Origin: an uncultured Blautia sp.
Lineage (GTDB): Bacteria > Bacillota > Clostridia > Lachnospirales > Lachnospiraceae
DNA: 64,000 nt
Direction: 5' to 3'
NCBI GenBank assembly: GCA_900540785.1
Contig: UQHF01000001.1
Coordinates: forward strand, 62,001 to 126,000
In this document: piece by piece, positions 1-8,315 of the stretch
Numbering within the stretch: the first letter of the stretch is position 1
Layout of the letters: every line of letters starts with the position of its first letter
The notes under the pieces: generated by a model
What the model was told of the DNA's origin: nothing
The model's input: only the letters and a program-made list of their open reading frames with translations
Database searches by the model: none
Position numbers and translations under genes: made by a program

Positions 1-433
1 AAATCAGTCCTGCAAAAAATAACGGCCAGGAAAGCGTAGAGCCAAAGTTTGCCACCGGCACAAGCGCGGAGCGAATACTGAGCGGCGCATAATTGATATG
101 ATGCTGAATGGCATGGCCACACTCGTGAGCTGCCACTCCCACCGCTGCCAGAGAAGTCTGTCCGTATATATCTTCGGAAAGCCGGACAGTTTTGCTTCTC
201 GGATCATAGTGATCCGTAAGGCTTCCACTGACCGGAACAATCTGTACATCTGTGATCCCTGCCGCATTTAAAATCCTTCTTGCCGCCTCCGCACCGGTAA
301 GCCCGGAAGCACTTCTTCTTCCTCTGTAAACCGCAAAGGTGCTTTTCAGCTTTGCAGAAGCTGCCAGAGACAAAAGCATTCCTATAATGATCAGCAAATA
401 CGTAGGGTCAAATCTCCAATAATATCCGTACAT
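1..433 (-). CDS. YugP-type membrane zinc metallopeptidase (N-terminal part, runs off window)
   Basis: The 3' end lies beyond base 1, so only about 144 N-terminal residues are visible. They begin MYGYYWRFDPTYLL, followed by a hydrophobic segment (LLIIIGMLLSLAASAK). A zinc-peptidase HExxH-like signature follows in the form HECGHAIQH, then SALVPVANFGS, which is typical of the YugP/Zn_peptidase_2 family (usual length about 225 residues). These are predicted membrane proteins of unknown substrate. The start is supported by a ribosome site (AAGGAGTGA) that overlaps the last codons and stop of fmt six bases upstream, so the two are probably translationally coupled as the tail of the murE-priA-def-fmt run. 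Family assignment is confident; physiological role is unknown. Confidence 0.85.
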   Translation of the reverse strand, partial: MYGYYWRFDPTYLLIIIGMLLSLAASAKLKSTFAVYRGRRSASGLTGAEAARRILNAAGITDVQIVPVSGSLTDHYDPRSKTVRLSEDIYGQTSLAAVGVAAHECGHAIQHHINYAPLSIRSALVPVANFGSTLSWPLFFAGLI

Positions 434-439
434 TTACAG

Positions 440-1384
440 TCACTCCTTTTTATCTGAGAATTTTGTTCCCGTTTCCACAGGATACCCCCTCAAAAAAGCA
501 TCTGCGTCCATTCTTTTTTTACCCTCAAGCTGAATTTCCTCAAGAATCAGCGTCTTATCGCAGCAGGCAACATGGATTCCGTGTCTGTCTGTTTTTACTA
601 CAGTGCCCGGAAGCGCAGCGCCCTTTTCCTCACCCACACTGCTTTTCCACACTTTTAACGTTTTTCCGTTTAAAAATGTATAGGCGCTCGGCCAGGGATT
701 CAAGCCCCTTACAAGGCGTTCCAGCACTTCTGCACTTTTTGTGAAATCAAGAAGCCCCATCTGCTTTGTGATCATGGCTGCATATGGTGTGGGGCTTTCT
801 TCCGGCTGCTTTTCGTATACGGCAGTTCCGTCGAAAATGGAAGGCAGAGTTTTTACTAATAAGTCTGCCCCTGCTTTTGATAATTTATCAAAAAGACTTC
901 CTCCTGTTTCCTCTGGTGAAAGAACGACCACCTCTTTTGAAATCATATCGCCTGTATCAAGACCCTCTCCCATCTTCTGGATCGTAACACCGGATTCTTT
1001 TTCTCCGTCGATCACTGCCTGCTGAATAGGCGCTGCGCCTCTGTACTTCGGAAGAAGGGAAGCATGAATGTTAATACATCCAAAACGCGGCAGCGTCAGG
1101 ATTGTTTTTGGAATAATCTGTCCGAAAGCTGCCACTACAATAAGATCCGGAGCGATTTCTTTCAACGTTTCCAGAAATTCCGGTTCTCTTACCTTTGCCG
1201 GCTGGTACACAGGAATCCCAAGTGAGACTGCCTCCTCCTTTACCGGCGTCGGCATCATGGTTTTTCCTCTGCCTTTCGGTTTATCCGGCTGTGTCACAAC
1301 TGCTGCAACCTCATATCCTGCTTCCTTCATGGAACGAAGAGGCAGAACTGCAAAATCCGGTGTTCCCATATAAACAATTTTCAT
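440..1384 (-). CDS. fmt: Methionyl-tRNA formyltransferase
   Basis: Transfers a formyl group from 10-formyl-tetrahydrofolate to initiator Met-tRNA in the cytoplasm. The 314 residues match the family length. The N-terminal domain opens MKIVYMGTPDFA. The catalytic triad is visible as N105 and H107 in INIHASLLPKYRG and D143 in GLDTGD. The C-terminal OB-like domain (about residues 205-310) binds tRNA. It sits directly after def, the classic Firmicute pairing of formylation and deformylation, and before the zinc peptidase gene, which uses the fmt end as its ribosome site. RBS GGAGG precedes the start. Confidence 0.97.
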   Translation of the reverse strand: MKIVYMGTPDFAVLPLRSMKEAGYEVAAVVTQPDKPKGRGKTMMPTPVKEEAVSLGIPVYQPAKVREPEFLETLKEIAPDLIVVAAFGQIIPKTILTLPRFGCINIHASLLPKYRGAAPIQQAVIDGEKESGVTIQKMGEGLDTGDMISKEVVVLSPEETGGSLFDKLSKAGADLLVKTLPSIFDGTAVYEKQPEESPTPYAAMITKQMGLLDFTKSAEVLERLVRGLNPWPSAYTFLNGKTLKVWKSSVGEEKGAALPGTVVKTDRHGIHVACCDKTLILEEIQLEGKKRMDADAFLRGYPVETGTKFSDKKE

Positions 1385-1406
1385 AATCTGTCACCTCCCG
1401 GAGCCT

Positions 1407-1901
1407 TTATTCTCCGTCATAATATTCGTAATCGTCCTCGTCATAAGTAGTTCTGTGAAGTTCTCCCTCCACAAGCTCTGTATAAAGCTTTCCGTCCAGA
1501 TGGTCGATCTCGTGGCAGAATGCACGGGCGAGAAGCTCCTCTCCTTCATACTCCACTTCTTCCATATCTTCTGTGAGCGCTTTTACCTTTACATAATTTG
1601 GACGTGTTACCTGTCCTGACATACCCGGAACGCTTAAACAGCCTTCGTCTCCAGTCTGCTCTCCGGAAGTCTCCACAATCTCCGGATTGATAAGAACAAG
1701 CGGACCGTCTCCCACATCGATAACCACGATTCTTTTTAAAACTCCAACCTGAGGAGCAGCAAGACCTACGCCGTTGTTTTCATACATGGTATCCAGCATA
1801 TCCTCCACAAGCTCTTTCAGACGTGGCGTCATATCCTCCACCGGTCTGCATTTTTTTGTAAGTACAGAATCTCCCTCTGTTCTGATTGTTCTAAGTGCCA
1901 T
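1407..1901 (-). CDS. def: Peptide deformylase
   Basis: Removes the N-formyl group from nascent proteins; an Fe/Zn hydrolase. All three family motifs are present: [10 protein letters not shown] (residues 44-53), EGCLS (86-90, metal ligand C88) and HEIDH (130-134, two metal His and the catalytic Glu). The 164 residues fit the class. The C-terminal tail is unusually acidic and tyrosine-rich ([11 protein letters not shown]). It lies between priA (36 bases upstream) and fmt (22 bases downstream) on the same strand, so co-transcription is likely. Confidence 0.97.
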   Translation of the reverse strand: MALRTIRTEGDSVLTKKCRPVEDMTPRLKELVEDMLDTMYENNGVGLAAPQVGVLKRIVVIDVGDGPLVLINPEIVETSGEQTGDEGCLSVPGMSGQVTRPNYVKVKALTEDMEEVEYEGEELLARAFCHEIDHLDGKLYTELVEGELHRTTYDEDDYEYYDGE

Positions 1902-1937
1902 TTTCTTACTTCCTTTCTTCTCTTTTTTGTTCTGCCT

Positions 1938-4163
1938 TTATGCAAAATCAAACTGTATGTATATTTTCCGGAATCCGGAATTAATTTCCATGTACTTTTC
2001 TATTTTATCTTTTATCTTTACAAGTGTATGATAATCCTCATGCTTTAAATAAAGCACCTGCTTATACACATCTTTTACTTTTCCGACAGGAGCCGCAGCC
2101 GGTCCGATCATATGAAGGTCTTCTCCAGGATACGCTTTTTTTACAAACTGCCCAATATAATACATTCCCTTTAAAAGACGCTCTTCCTCCTCACATGCCC
2201 CCAGAACGGCGAGCATATGGGAAGCCGGAGGATAGTCAAGAAGAATCCGGTAACTCATCTCCTCCTGATAAAAGGCTTCGTAATCCTGACAGGACGCCGC
2301 CTGAATGCTGTAATGCTCCGGGTGATACGTCTGAATAATGGCTTTTCCCCGCCGCACTCCTCTTCCGGAACGCCCCACTGCCTGGGTAAGAAGCTGAAAG
2401 GTCCTCTCCGCGCACCGATAGTCCGAAGCGTTTAACGACATATCCGCCGCGATCACTCCCACAAGAGTCACGCAGGGAAAATCGTGCCCTTTTACAATCA
2501 TCTGTGTTCCAATTAAAATATCTGCCTCATGTTCTGAAAATGCCTTTAAAATCTGTTCGTAGCTTCCTTTACTTCTTGTTGTATCGTAATCCATGCGCAA
2601 AACCCGGGCATTGGGAAAGTTTTTATGGATGATCTGCTCAATCTGCTGTGTTCCGGCTTTAAATCCTCCGATATAAGGAGAACTGCACACAGGGCAGATT
2701 TCCGGCTTCGGTGTTTCATATCCGCAGTAATGGCAGATCAGCCTTCCGTTATTGTGTTCAGAAAGAGATACGTCACAGTGCGGACATTTCATAACGTGTC
2801 CGCAGGAACGGCACGATACAAATCCCGCATAGCCTCTCCTGTTTAAAAAAAGCATTGCCTGTTCTCCCTTTTCAAGACAGGCGCTGATCTCCTCTGAAAG
2901 ACTTCTGCTTAATATGGAACGGTTTCCTGCCTTTAATTCTTCCCGCAAATCAACGACTGATACCTCAGGAAGCGGACGCGCTTCATATCTGGAATTGAGA
3001 TTTACAAGAAGATACTCTCCCTTTTCCGCCCGGCTGTATGCTTCCAGGGACGGGGTTGCAGAACCCATTACCACGTAAGCACCCTCTGTCTCTGCCCTGT
3101 ACACCGCTGTCTCCCGCGCGTGATACCTTGGTGTATTTTCACTTTTATAAGTCGGCTCATGCTCCTCATCTATAATGATCAGTCCCAGATTGGGAAACGG
3201 AGTAAAAAGAGCAGAACGGGGACCTACCATGATCTTGCATTCCCCTCTTTTTGCCCGCTTGAACTGATCGTAGCGCTCTCCCTGAGAAAGTCTGGAATTT
3301 AATACAGATACCTGATCTCCAAATCGCCCGTAAAACCGACGGACCGTCTGATACGTAAGCGCGATTTCTGGGATCAGGACGATTGCCTGCTTTCCTTTGC
3401 TTACCACTTCTTCGATTAATTCCATGTACACCTGGGTTTTTCCGCTTCCTGTCACGCCTCGTATCAGAACAGGACGTGGTTTCTCCCGTCTCCATTCTTC
3501 TCTTATCTCCTCTACCGCATTTTCTTGCAAAGGTGTAAGCGAAAAATGTTCCTTCCCAGCTTCCATTTCCGGAGAAACTGTGTTTCTGTAAATCTCACTG
3601 CTTTTTATGGAAAGAATCCCCTGTTCCGTAAAATACTTCAAAACAGAAGGCGATGCCCCCATATTTTTTACAGCGTCTGTATAGTCCACACTTTTATCCG
3701 GGCTTTCCAGAACAGAACGCAGAAGCCTTGCTCTCGCCTTATATCTTGTATTTTCAAGCTCCTCTAAAGCCCTCTGTCCTTCCGTTTCTTCTATATTAAG
3801 ACAGATTCTTCTCTTCTCTTTTGCCCTGACTGTCTCCTGAATGGGAAGAACCGTCTTCAGAGCCTGGATCATAGTAGAACCATACTGCTCCTTTAACCAG
3901 GCGGCAAGAGCAATCAGTCTTGCTTCTGTAGTATCCTCGCTGCTTTTAAGCTCCTCGATCTCCTTGATCCTCTCCGGTGGAAAAGACGATGTGGCAGAAA
4001 GTCCTACCACATATCCCTTTCTCATGGAATTTCTGTTTCCAAAGGGAACGGTAACTACCATTCCCACGCGGATTTCTCCCAGAAGTCTCTCCGGCACTTT
4101 ATACTGAAAGCTCCGGTCAAGCTTATCATGAGAAATATCAATAATCACATCTGCATAAATCAT
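1938..4163 (-). CDS. priA: Primosomal replication restart helicase PriA
   Basis: Superfamily 2 DNA helicase that recognises stalled forks and reloads the replisome. Of 741 residues, the N-terminal DNA-binding domain covers about 1-110. Walker A is GVTGSGKT (236-243) and Walker B is DEEH (332-335). An eight-cysteine zinc-binding insertion has Cys at 451, 454, 460, 463, 477, 480, 490 and 493. The late helicase motifs QAVGRSGRG follow. Thirteen bases separate it from murE; only a weak ribosome site (GGAAAA) precedes the start, so translation may depend on coupling with upstream murE. Confidence 0.97.
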   Translation of the reverse strand: MIYADVIIDISHDKLDRSFQYKVPERLLGEIRVGMVVTVPFGNRNSMRKGYVVGLSATSSFPPERIKEIEELKSSEDTTEARLIALAAWLKEQYGSTMIQALKTVLPIQETVRAKEKRRICLNIEETEGQRALEELENTRYKARARLLRSVLESPDKSVDYTDAVKNMGASPSVLKYFTEQGILSIKSSEIYRNTVSPEMEAGKEHFSLTPLQENAVEEIREEWRREKPRPVLIRGVTGSGKTQVYMELIEEVVSKGKQAIVLIPEIALTYQTVRRFYGRFGDQVSVLNSRLSQGERYDQFKRAKRGECKIMVGPRSALFTPFPNLGLIIIDEEHEPTYKSENTPRYHARETAVYRAETEGAYVVMGSATPSLEAYSRAEKGEYLLVNLNSRYEARPLPEVSVVDLREELKAGNRSILSRSLSEEISACLEKGEQAMLFLNRRGYAGFVSCRSCGHVMKCPHCDVSLSEHNNGRLICHYCGYETPKPEICPVCSSPYIGGFKAGTQQIEQIIHKNFPNARVLRMDYDTTRSKGSYEQILKAFSEHEADILIGTQMIVKGHDFPCVTLVGVIAADMSLNASDYRCAERTFQLLTQAVGRSGRGVRRGKAIIQTYHPEHYSIQAASCQDYEAFYQEEMSYRILLDYPPASHMLAVLGACEEEERLLKGMYYIGQFVKKAYPGEDLHMIGPAAAPVGKVKDVYKQVLYLKHEDYHTLVKIKDKIEKYMEINSGFRKIYIQFDFA

Positions 4164-4176
4164 GTATCTGCACTTT

Positions 4177-5634
4177 CTATTTTCCTGCCAGAATATCTGC
4201 GATCAGAACTCTCTCATCCATCGGATATTTCTTGCCCCGGATTTCCTGATAATCTTCGTGTCCTTTACCTGCCAGGATAATAATATCTCCCGGTTCTCCG
4301 TGAGAAATCGCGTAGGCAATGGCTTCCTTCCGGTCGATGATCTCCACATATTTTCCGTCTGTTTTTTCAATTCCTGTTTTGATGTCGTCTATGATTGCCT
4401 GGGGATCTTCATTTCTCGGATTATCTGACGTGATGATCGTAAGGTCTGAAAGACGTCCGGAAACTTCTCCCATCTCAAAACGACGAAGTCTGGAACGGTT
4501 TCCGCCACAGCCGAAAAGGCACACCAGCCTGTGCGGATGATACTCCCGAAGGGTACTTAAAAGACTTTCCAGAGCCATTGCATTGTGGGCATAGTCAATC
4601 ATCAGGGTAAATTCATCTGAGACTTTTACCATCTCAATTCTGCCCTTTACCTTAGCCACCTTCAACGCCTTTATAATGTTCTCTTCTGAAACTTTGAAAT
4701 GACGGCAGATGGCAATGGCAGTAAGGGAATTATAAATGCTGAATTTTCCCGGAATGTCAATTTCCACAGGAAAATCCATCAGCCCTTTCAGGTGATAGGA
4801 AATTCCAAGACTTCCCTTTCCGCTTATGAGTTTCGCATCCTCTGCGCGCAGATCTGCTTTCTCAGAAAATCCGTATGTCTCAAGAGCACACGTATGTCCC
4901 TCCACGATTTTCTCAAAATGCTCGTCGTCCCGATTTACAATTCCCACGCGGCACTGCTTTAAGAGCATTGCCTTACAGGAAAGATAATGTTCAAAATCTC
5001 TGTGTTCATTTGGTCCTATATGATCCGGTTCAATATTTGTAAAAATCCCGAAATCAAATACAAAACCCTGTGTTCTGTGAAGCATCAGCCCCTGAGAGGA
5101 TACCTCCATTACCACACAGTCACAGCCAGCTTCCACCATCTCATGAAAATACTGCTGTACAACATAAGACTCGGGAGTCGTGTTGGCTGCCGGAATTACC
5201 CGGTCTCCGATGATCGCCTCTATCGTACCGATCAGACCAACCTTATATCCTGCGTTTTCCAGAATGGACTTTACCATGTATGTGGTTGTCGTTTTTCCTT
5301 TTGTTCCTGTAATTCCGATTGTTTTCAGCTTTTCTGCAGGATGCCCGAAATAGGCGGCAGAAATAAACGCCATCGCATAGCGGGTATCTTTTACAAGAAT
5401 TACCGTAACATCTTCAGGCGCTTCTGTCTCTTCCTCCACAATGAGAGTTTTGGCTCCTTTTTCCACCACATCGGGGATAAACTTATGTCCGTCCACAACA
5501 GCGCCCCGGATACAGATAAACATGGAGCCTTCTTCTACCTTTCTGGAATCATAGACAACGGAAGTTACCTCCCTCTCCACATCTCCCTGCAGGCATGTAT
5601 ATTCTAAATGTTCCAATAAGGCTGATACCTTCAT
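4177..5634 (-). CDS. murE: UDP-MurNAc-tripeptide ligase (meso-DAP adding)
   Basis: Cytoplasmic Mur ligase that adds meso-diaminopimelate to UDP-MurNAc-L-Ala-D-Glu. The ATP-binding loop is GTKGKTTT (residues 110-117). The DNPR motif at 404-407 marks the DAP-specific rather than the lysine-specific enzyme, agreeing with dapF in the same window. An upstream in-frame ATG at 5703 exists. I chose 5634 because it has an excellent AGGAGGAATGGAAT site and the protein then starts at the family position (MKVSALLEHL), giving 485 residues. It heads the murE-priA-def-fmt-peptidase run. Confidence 0.96.
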   Translation of the reverse strand: MKVSALLEHLEYTCLQGDVEREVTSVVYDSRKVEEGSMFICIRGAVVDGHKFIPDVVEKGAKTLIVEEETEAPEDVTVILVKDTRYAMAFISAAYFGHPAEKLKTIGITGTKGKTTTTYMVKSILENAGYKVGLIGTIEAIIGDRVIPAANTTPESYVVQQYFHEMVEAGCDCVVMEVSSQGLMLHRTQGFVFDFGIFTNIEPDHIGPNEHRDFEHYLSCKAMLLKQCRVGIVNRDDEHFEKIVEGHTCALETYGFSEKADLRAEDAKLISGKGSLGISYHLKGLMDFPVEIDIPGKFSIYNSLTAIAICRHFKVSEENIIKALKVAKVKGRIEMVKVSDEFTLMIDYAHNAMALESLLSTLREYHPHRLVCLFGCGGNRSRLRRFEMGEVSGRLSDLTIITSDNPRNEDPQAIIDDIKTGIEKTDGKYVEIIDRKEAIAYAISHGEPGDIIILAGKGHEDYQEIRGKKYPMDERVLIADILAGK

Positions 5635-5718
5635 ATTCCATTCCTCCTGCTCCTCCTTTTGCCAAAGCAGACCGGAGGTATTTATTCTTTTATAGAATAT
5701 CACACCTCCCCCCGGTTT

Positions 5719-6912
5719 TCAATGTTTCCTTTTCCCTTTCAGCGCCAGTACAAGAAGAATACACAGAATCCCGGAAGCAGTAAGAAGAGCCGCCATTTTT
5801 CCCATGTTTGTCCCGTCCCCTGTTTTTGGAATTTCCTTGCCTTCCGATTGTACTTTCGGCGCACGGCTCTGTATCTGAACAGGAACCATTGTGGGAGTCT
5901 CCGGAAGTTTTAATGCCTGTACAGACGCCTGGGCAGTCACCTCGCGCTCCCCGGTTTCTTTTGAAAGAACAATCACCTCATTTAAAAGCTCTCCTTCCAC
6001 ATCTTTCTCCGGCAATTTTACCAGAGCTTTTAATACAATACATTCTCCCGGTTTCAGAACAGGGATAAATGCTTTATCTTTTGATTTATTTAATTCCACG
6101 CCTTCTTTTTCCACAAACTCCGCACGGATTCCCTCTTTTAAAAACCGTTCTGTTGTAATAATGGAATGGAGAGTAAGTTCCCCTGTATTCTGAATCCGTA
6201 TTTCATAAGAAATTTCTTCCCCCGCTACAGCAGTCGAACGATCTGCAATCTTCTCTACTGAAAAATCGGATTTCAGAGGTTCCATCTCTGAGGTACAGAC
6301 AGCTTTCAGAGAAACTCCTTCTTCCAGCGAAGCAGTCACTGTACATGTAAGAGGCTCTTTCTGTTCCGGCAGAAGCTGCGCGGTAAGAAAAAGAAGAACT
6401 TCCTGACCGGGTTCCAGAACAGACAACACACTTCTGTCTTCCTGAAAATCAAGCCCCGGAGCTTCCTGCCACTGCCACGTAACCTTCGGACAGGAAAAAG
6501 CTGCATCCAAAATAATATCCGAAATTTTCTCTTCTCCTGTGTTTTTCAGAGCAACTTCATACACAGCCACTTCTCCTGCTTTTAAAACAGGCTCTCCGCT
6601 CAGCAAAAGCGTGAGGGGATTTTCGTTTTCTTCCTCTTCTGTACTCTCCTCTCTGTTTTCTTCTGGTACTTCTTCCGGCGTCTCTTCTGTATCTTCCTCA
6701 CCTTTTTCTTCCTGTTTTTCTTCATTCCATTCTTCCTGAGAGTATTTTTCTCCATCCCACAGTTCTTCGCTCGCTGTTCCGTCACTAAGTTCCATTTTTT
6801 CCACATCTGCACCAAAAACTTTTTCGCAGTTTCCCCAGTTTCCACATAAAAACAGCAATGTGAAAATCACAGCGGCAAATCCCCCTGCGTGTTTCCTGAT
6901 TCTTTTTTTCAT
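5719..6912 (-). CDS. Acidic sortase-anchored surface protein with DUF11-like repeats
   Basis: A 397-residue secreted protein of unknown function. It begins with a signal peptide (MKKRIRKHAGGF then a hydrophobic core). Next comes a strongly acidic Glu-rich linker at about residues 50-100, then two beta-sandwich-like segments with phrases such as LKNTGEEKISDI and IQNTGELTLHSI, resembling conserved-repeat/DUF11 surface modules. The end is a sorting signal: IPKTG at 361-365, a hydrophobic helix and the basic tail KGKRKH. IPKTG is a variant of LPxTG. It has its own promoter and lies 84 bases upstream of murE, so some readthrough is possible. Probably displayed on the wall; ligand unknown. Confidence 0.75.
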   Translation of the reverse strand: MKKRIRKHAGGFAAVIFTLLFLCGNWGNCEKVFGADVEKMELSDGTASEELWDGEKYSQEEWNEEKQEEKGEEDTEETPEEVPEENREESTEEEENENPLTLLLSGEPVLKAGEVAVYEVALKNTGEEKISDIILDAAFSCPKVTWQWQEAPGLDFQEDRSVLSVLEPGQEVLLFLTAQLLPEQKEPLTCTVTASLEEGVSLKAVCTSEMEPLKSDFSVEKIADRSTAVAGEEISYEIRIQNTGELTLHSIITTERFLKEGIRAEFVEKEGVELNKSKDKAFIPVLKPGECIVLKALVKLPEKDVEGELLNEVIVLSKETGEREVTAQASVQALKLPETPTMVPVQIQSRAPKVQSEGKEIPKTGDGTNMGKMAALLTASGILCILLVLALKGKRKH

Positions 6913-6993
6913 AAATACCTCCTTATTTTTTTGTTTTTCAAATGGATTTTTTGCCGAACGGCATGAAATAAAATAGAATTTTCAGATATGTAC

Positions 6994-7022
6994 ATATTAT
7001 CATTTTCCAGTAAAAAGTACAA
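6994..7022 (-). promoter_or_regulatory. Sigma-70 promoter of the surface-protein gene
   Basis: On the minus strand TTGTAC, a 17-base spacer and TAATAT lie about 80 bases upstream of the surface-protein start at 6912; the leader between is AT-rich and carries a small GCCG/CGGC hairpin. Confidence 0.55.
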
Positions 7023-7114
7023 GGTTTTTTCAGAAAATCAAATTATTTTAAGATTTATTTATAAATTTTCGATATATTTTATACTTACGTCATACTTTGC
7101 ACACAGTTAGCCGA

Positions 7115-7212
7115 TATAATATGTTTTGGATAGATGAAAACCACTCTCTATCTCCCCCCTCAAAAAGGTAAAGAAAAAGCTGCCGTATGAAAATACAGGC
7201 GGCTTTTTCTTT
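7115..7212 (+). ncRNA. Candidate small RNA between a TATAAT box and a terminator hairpin
   Basis: The 372-base gap 6913-7284 has no convincing gene. On the plus strand a TATAAT (7115-7120) is followed about 55 bases later by an intrinsic-terminator hairpin (7174-7208). Upstream of that is a second small stem GATAGA/TCTATC. The carbamate kinase promoter lies beyond the terminator, so the hairpin cannot belong to arcC and has no upstream plus-strand gene to stop. The -35 match is poor, which keeps confidence low. Confidence 0.25.
7174..7208 (+). terminator. Intrinsic terminator hairpin upstream of the arcC promoter
   Basis: The stem AAAAAGC pairs with GCTTTTT around an inner GCC-GTAT / ATAC-A-GGC stem with a GAAA loop, followed by TTTTTCTTTTG. 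It is bidirectional in sequence. It insulates the arcC promoter that starts ten bases later. Confidence 0.7.
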
Positions 7213-7217
7213 TGTTC

Positions 7218-7246
7218 TTGCAATTCACATAATGCTCTTTTATAAT
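7218..7246 (+). promoter_or_regulatory. Sigma-70 promoter of arcC
   Basis: TTGCAA (7218-7223), a 17-base spacer and a perfect TATAAT (7241-7246), 39 bases upstream of the carbamate kinase start. Confidence 0.75.
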
Positions 7247-7284
7247 TATCTTTATAACAGCAAAAAAGAAAAGAGGTATCTCCT

Positions 7285-8214
7285 ATGAACGAAAAAATCG
7301 TAGTAGTTGCACTTGGCCATAGAGCTCTGGGAACCACCCTTCCAGAGCAGAAAGAAGCCACAAGAGCTGCTGCAAAGGCAGTTGCAGATTTAGTTGAAGA
7401 AGGCGCAAAGGTTGTCATCTCCCACAGCAATGGTCCGCAGGTAGGAATGATCCACACAGCTATGAATGAGTTCGGAAAAGCGCACCCGGATTATACATTC
7501 GCGCCCATGTCCGTATGTTCTGCCATGAGTCAGGGTTATATCGGATACGACCTTCAAAATTCCATACGCGCAGAGCTTCTCTCAAGAGGCATTTATAAGC
7601 CTGTAAGCACAGTTCTCACACAGGTTGTGATCGATCCGTACGACGATGCTTTTGCAGAACCGGAGAAAATCATCGGACGTGTTTTAAATGAGGAAGAGGC
7701 AGAAATTGAGGAAGAAAAAGGAAACTTTGTCACTCCATGCGAAGGCGGATACCGCAGGATCCTTGCAGCTCCAAGACCCCAGCGCATTGTGGAATTTGAG
7801 ACAATCCGCACGCTTACAGATGCAGGGCAGGTAGTCATCGCAGCCGGTGGAGGAGGTATCCCTGTTCTGGAACAGGGCATTCAGCTTCACGGAGCAAGTG
7901 CTATTATTGAAAAAGATCTGGCAGCAGGGCTTATGGCAGAAGAATTAAATGCAGATACTTTGATGATCCTCACAAGTGTGGAAAAGGTAAGCCTGAATCT
8001 CGGAAAAGACAATGAAGAATTTCTGGATACCATCTCCGTACAGCAGGCACAGGAATATATAGAGGCAAATCAGTTTGCACCGGGCTCCATGCTTCCGAAA
8101 TTTGAAGCAGGAATTTCCTTCATCGAAAAAGGAGAGGGACGCCGTACTGTTATCACAGATATTGCTCATGCAAAAGACGGATACCTGGAAAAAACAGGAA
8201 CCATCATAAAATAA
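7285..8214 (+). CDS. arcC: Carbamate kinase
   Basis: Amino-acid-kinase-fold enzyme that makes ATP and carbamate from carbamoyl phosphate and ADP, the last step of arginine or ureide fermentation. The 309 residues match the family. Motifs include the N-terminal GHRALG loop, SHSNGPQVG, AAGGGGIPV and LTSVEKV. No arcA or arcB lies nearby, so here it is a stand-alone gene with its own promoter. It may serve a distant arginine deiminase or oxamate-type pathway. RBS AGAGGT precedes the ATG. Confidence 0.95.
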   Translation: MNEKIVVVALGHRALGTTLPEQKEATRAAAKAVADLVEEGAKVVISHSNGPQVGMIHTAMNEFGKAHPDYTFAPMSVCSAMSQGYIGYDLQNSIRAELLSRGIYKPVSTVLTQVVIDPYDDAFAEPEKIIGRVLNEEEAEIEEEKGNFVTPCEGGYRRILAAPRPQRIVEFETIRTLTDAGQVVIAAGGGGIPVLEQGIQLHGASAIIEKDLAAGLMAEELNADTLMILTSVEKVSLNLGKDNEEFLDTISVQQAQEYIEANQFAPGSMLPKFEAGISFIEKGEGRRTVITDIAHAKDGYLEKTGTIIK

Positions 8215-8258
8215 GCTGCTTCAAAAACAGTTGCTTCTTAATATATAATAACAGACAG

Positions 8259-8304
8259 AAAAAGACGGGATAGGCATACAAGTTGATATGCTTCCCGTCT
8301 TTTT
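8259..8304. terminator. Bidirectional terminator between arcC and nrdD
   Basis: Twelve-base arms AAAAAGACGGGA and TCCCGTCTTTTT with an inner GCATA/TATGC stem; A- and T-runs on both sides make it usable from both converging genes. Confidence 0.85.
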
Positions 8305-8315
8305 AGTTACTATAT

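Noticed and set aside
4987..5607. Plus-strand 206-codon open frame
   Set aside because: It lies entirely antisense within murE, has no ribosome site and shows composition expected of a shadow frame.
6539..6739. Serine-rich plus-strand frame
   Set aside because: Antisense of the Glu-rich linker of the surface protein; the Ser/Phe bias is the complement of Glu codons.
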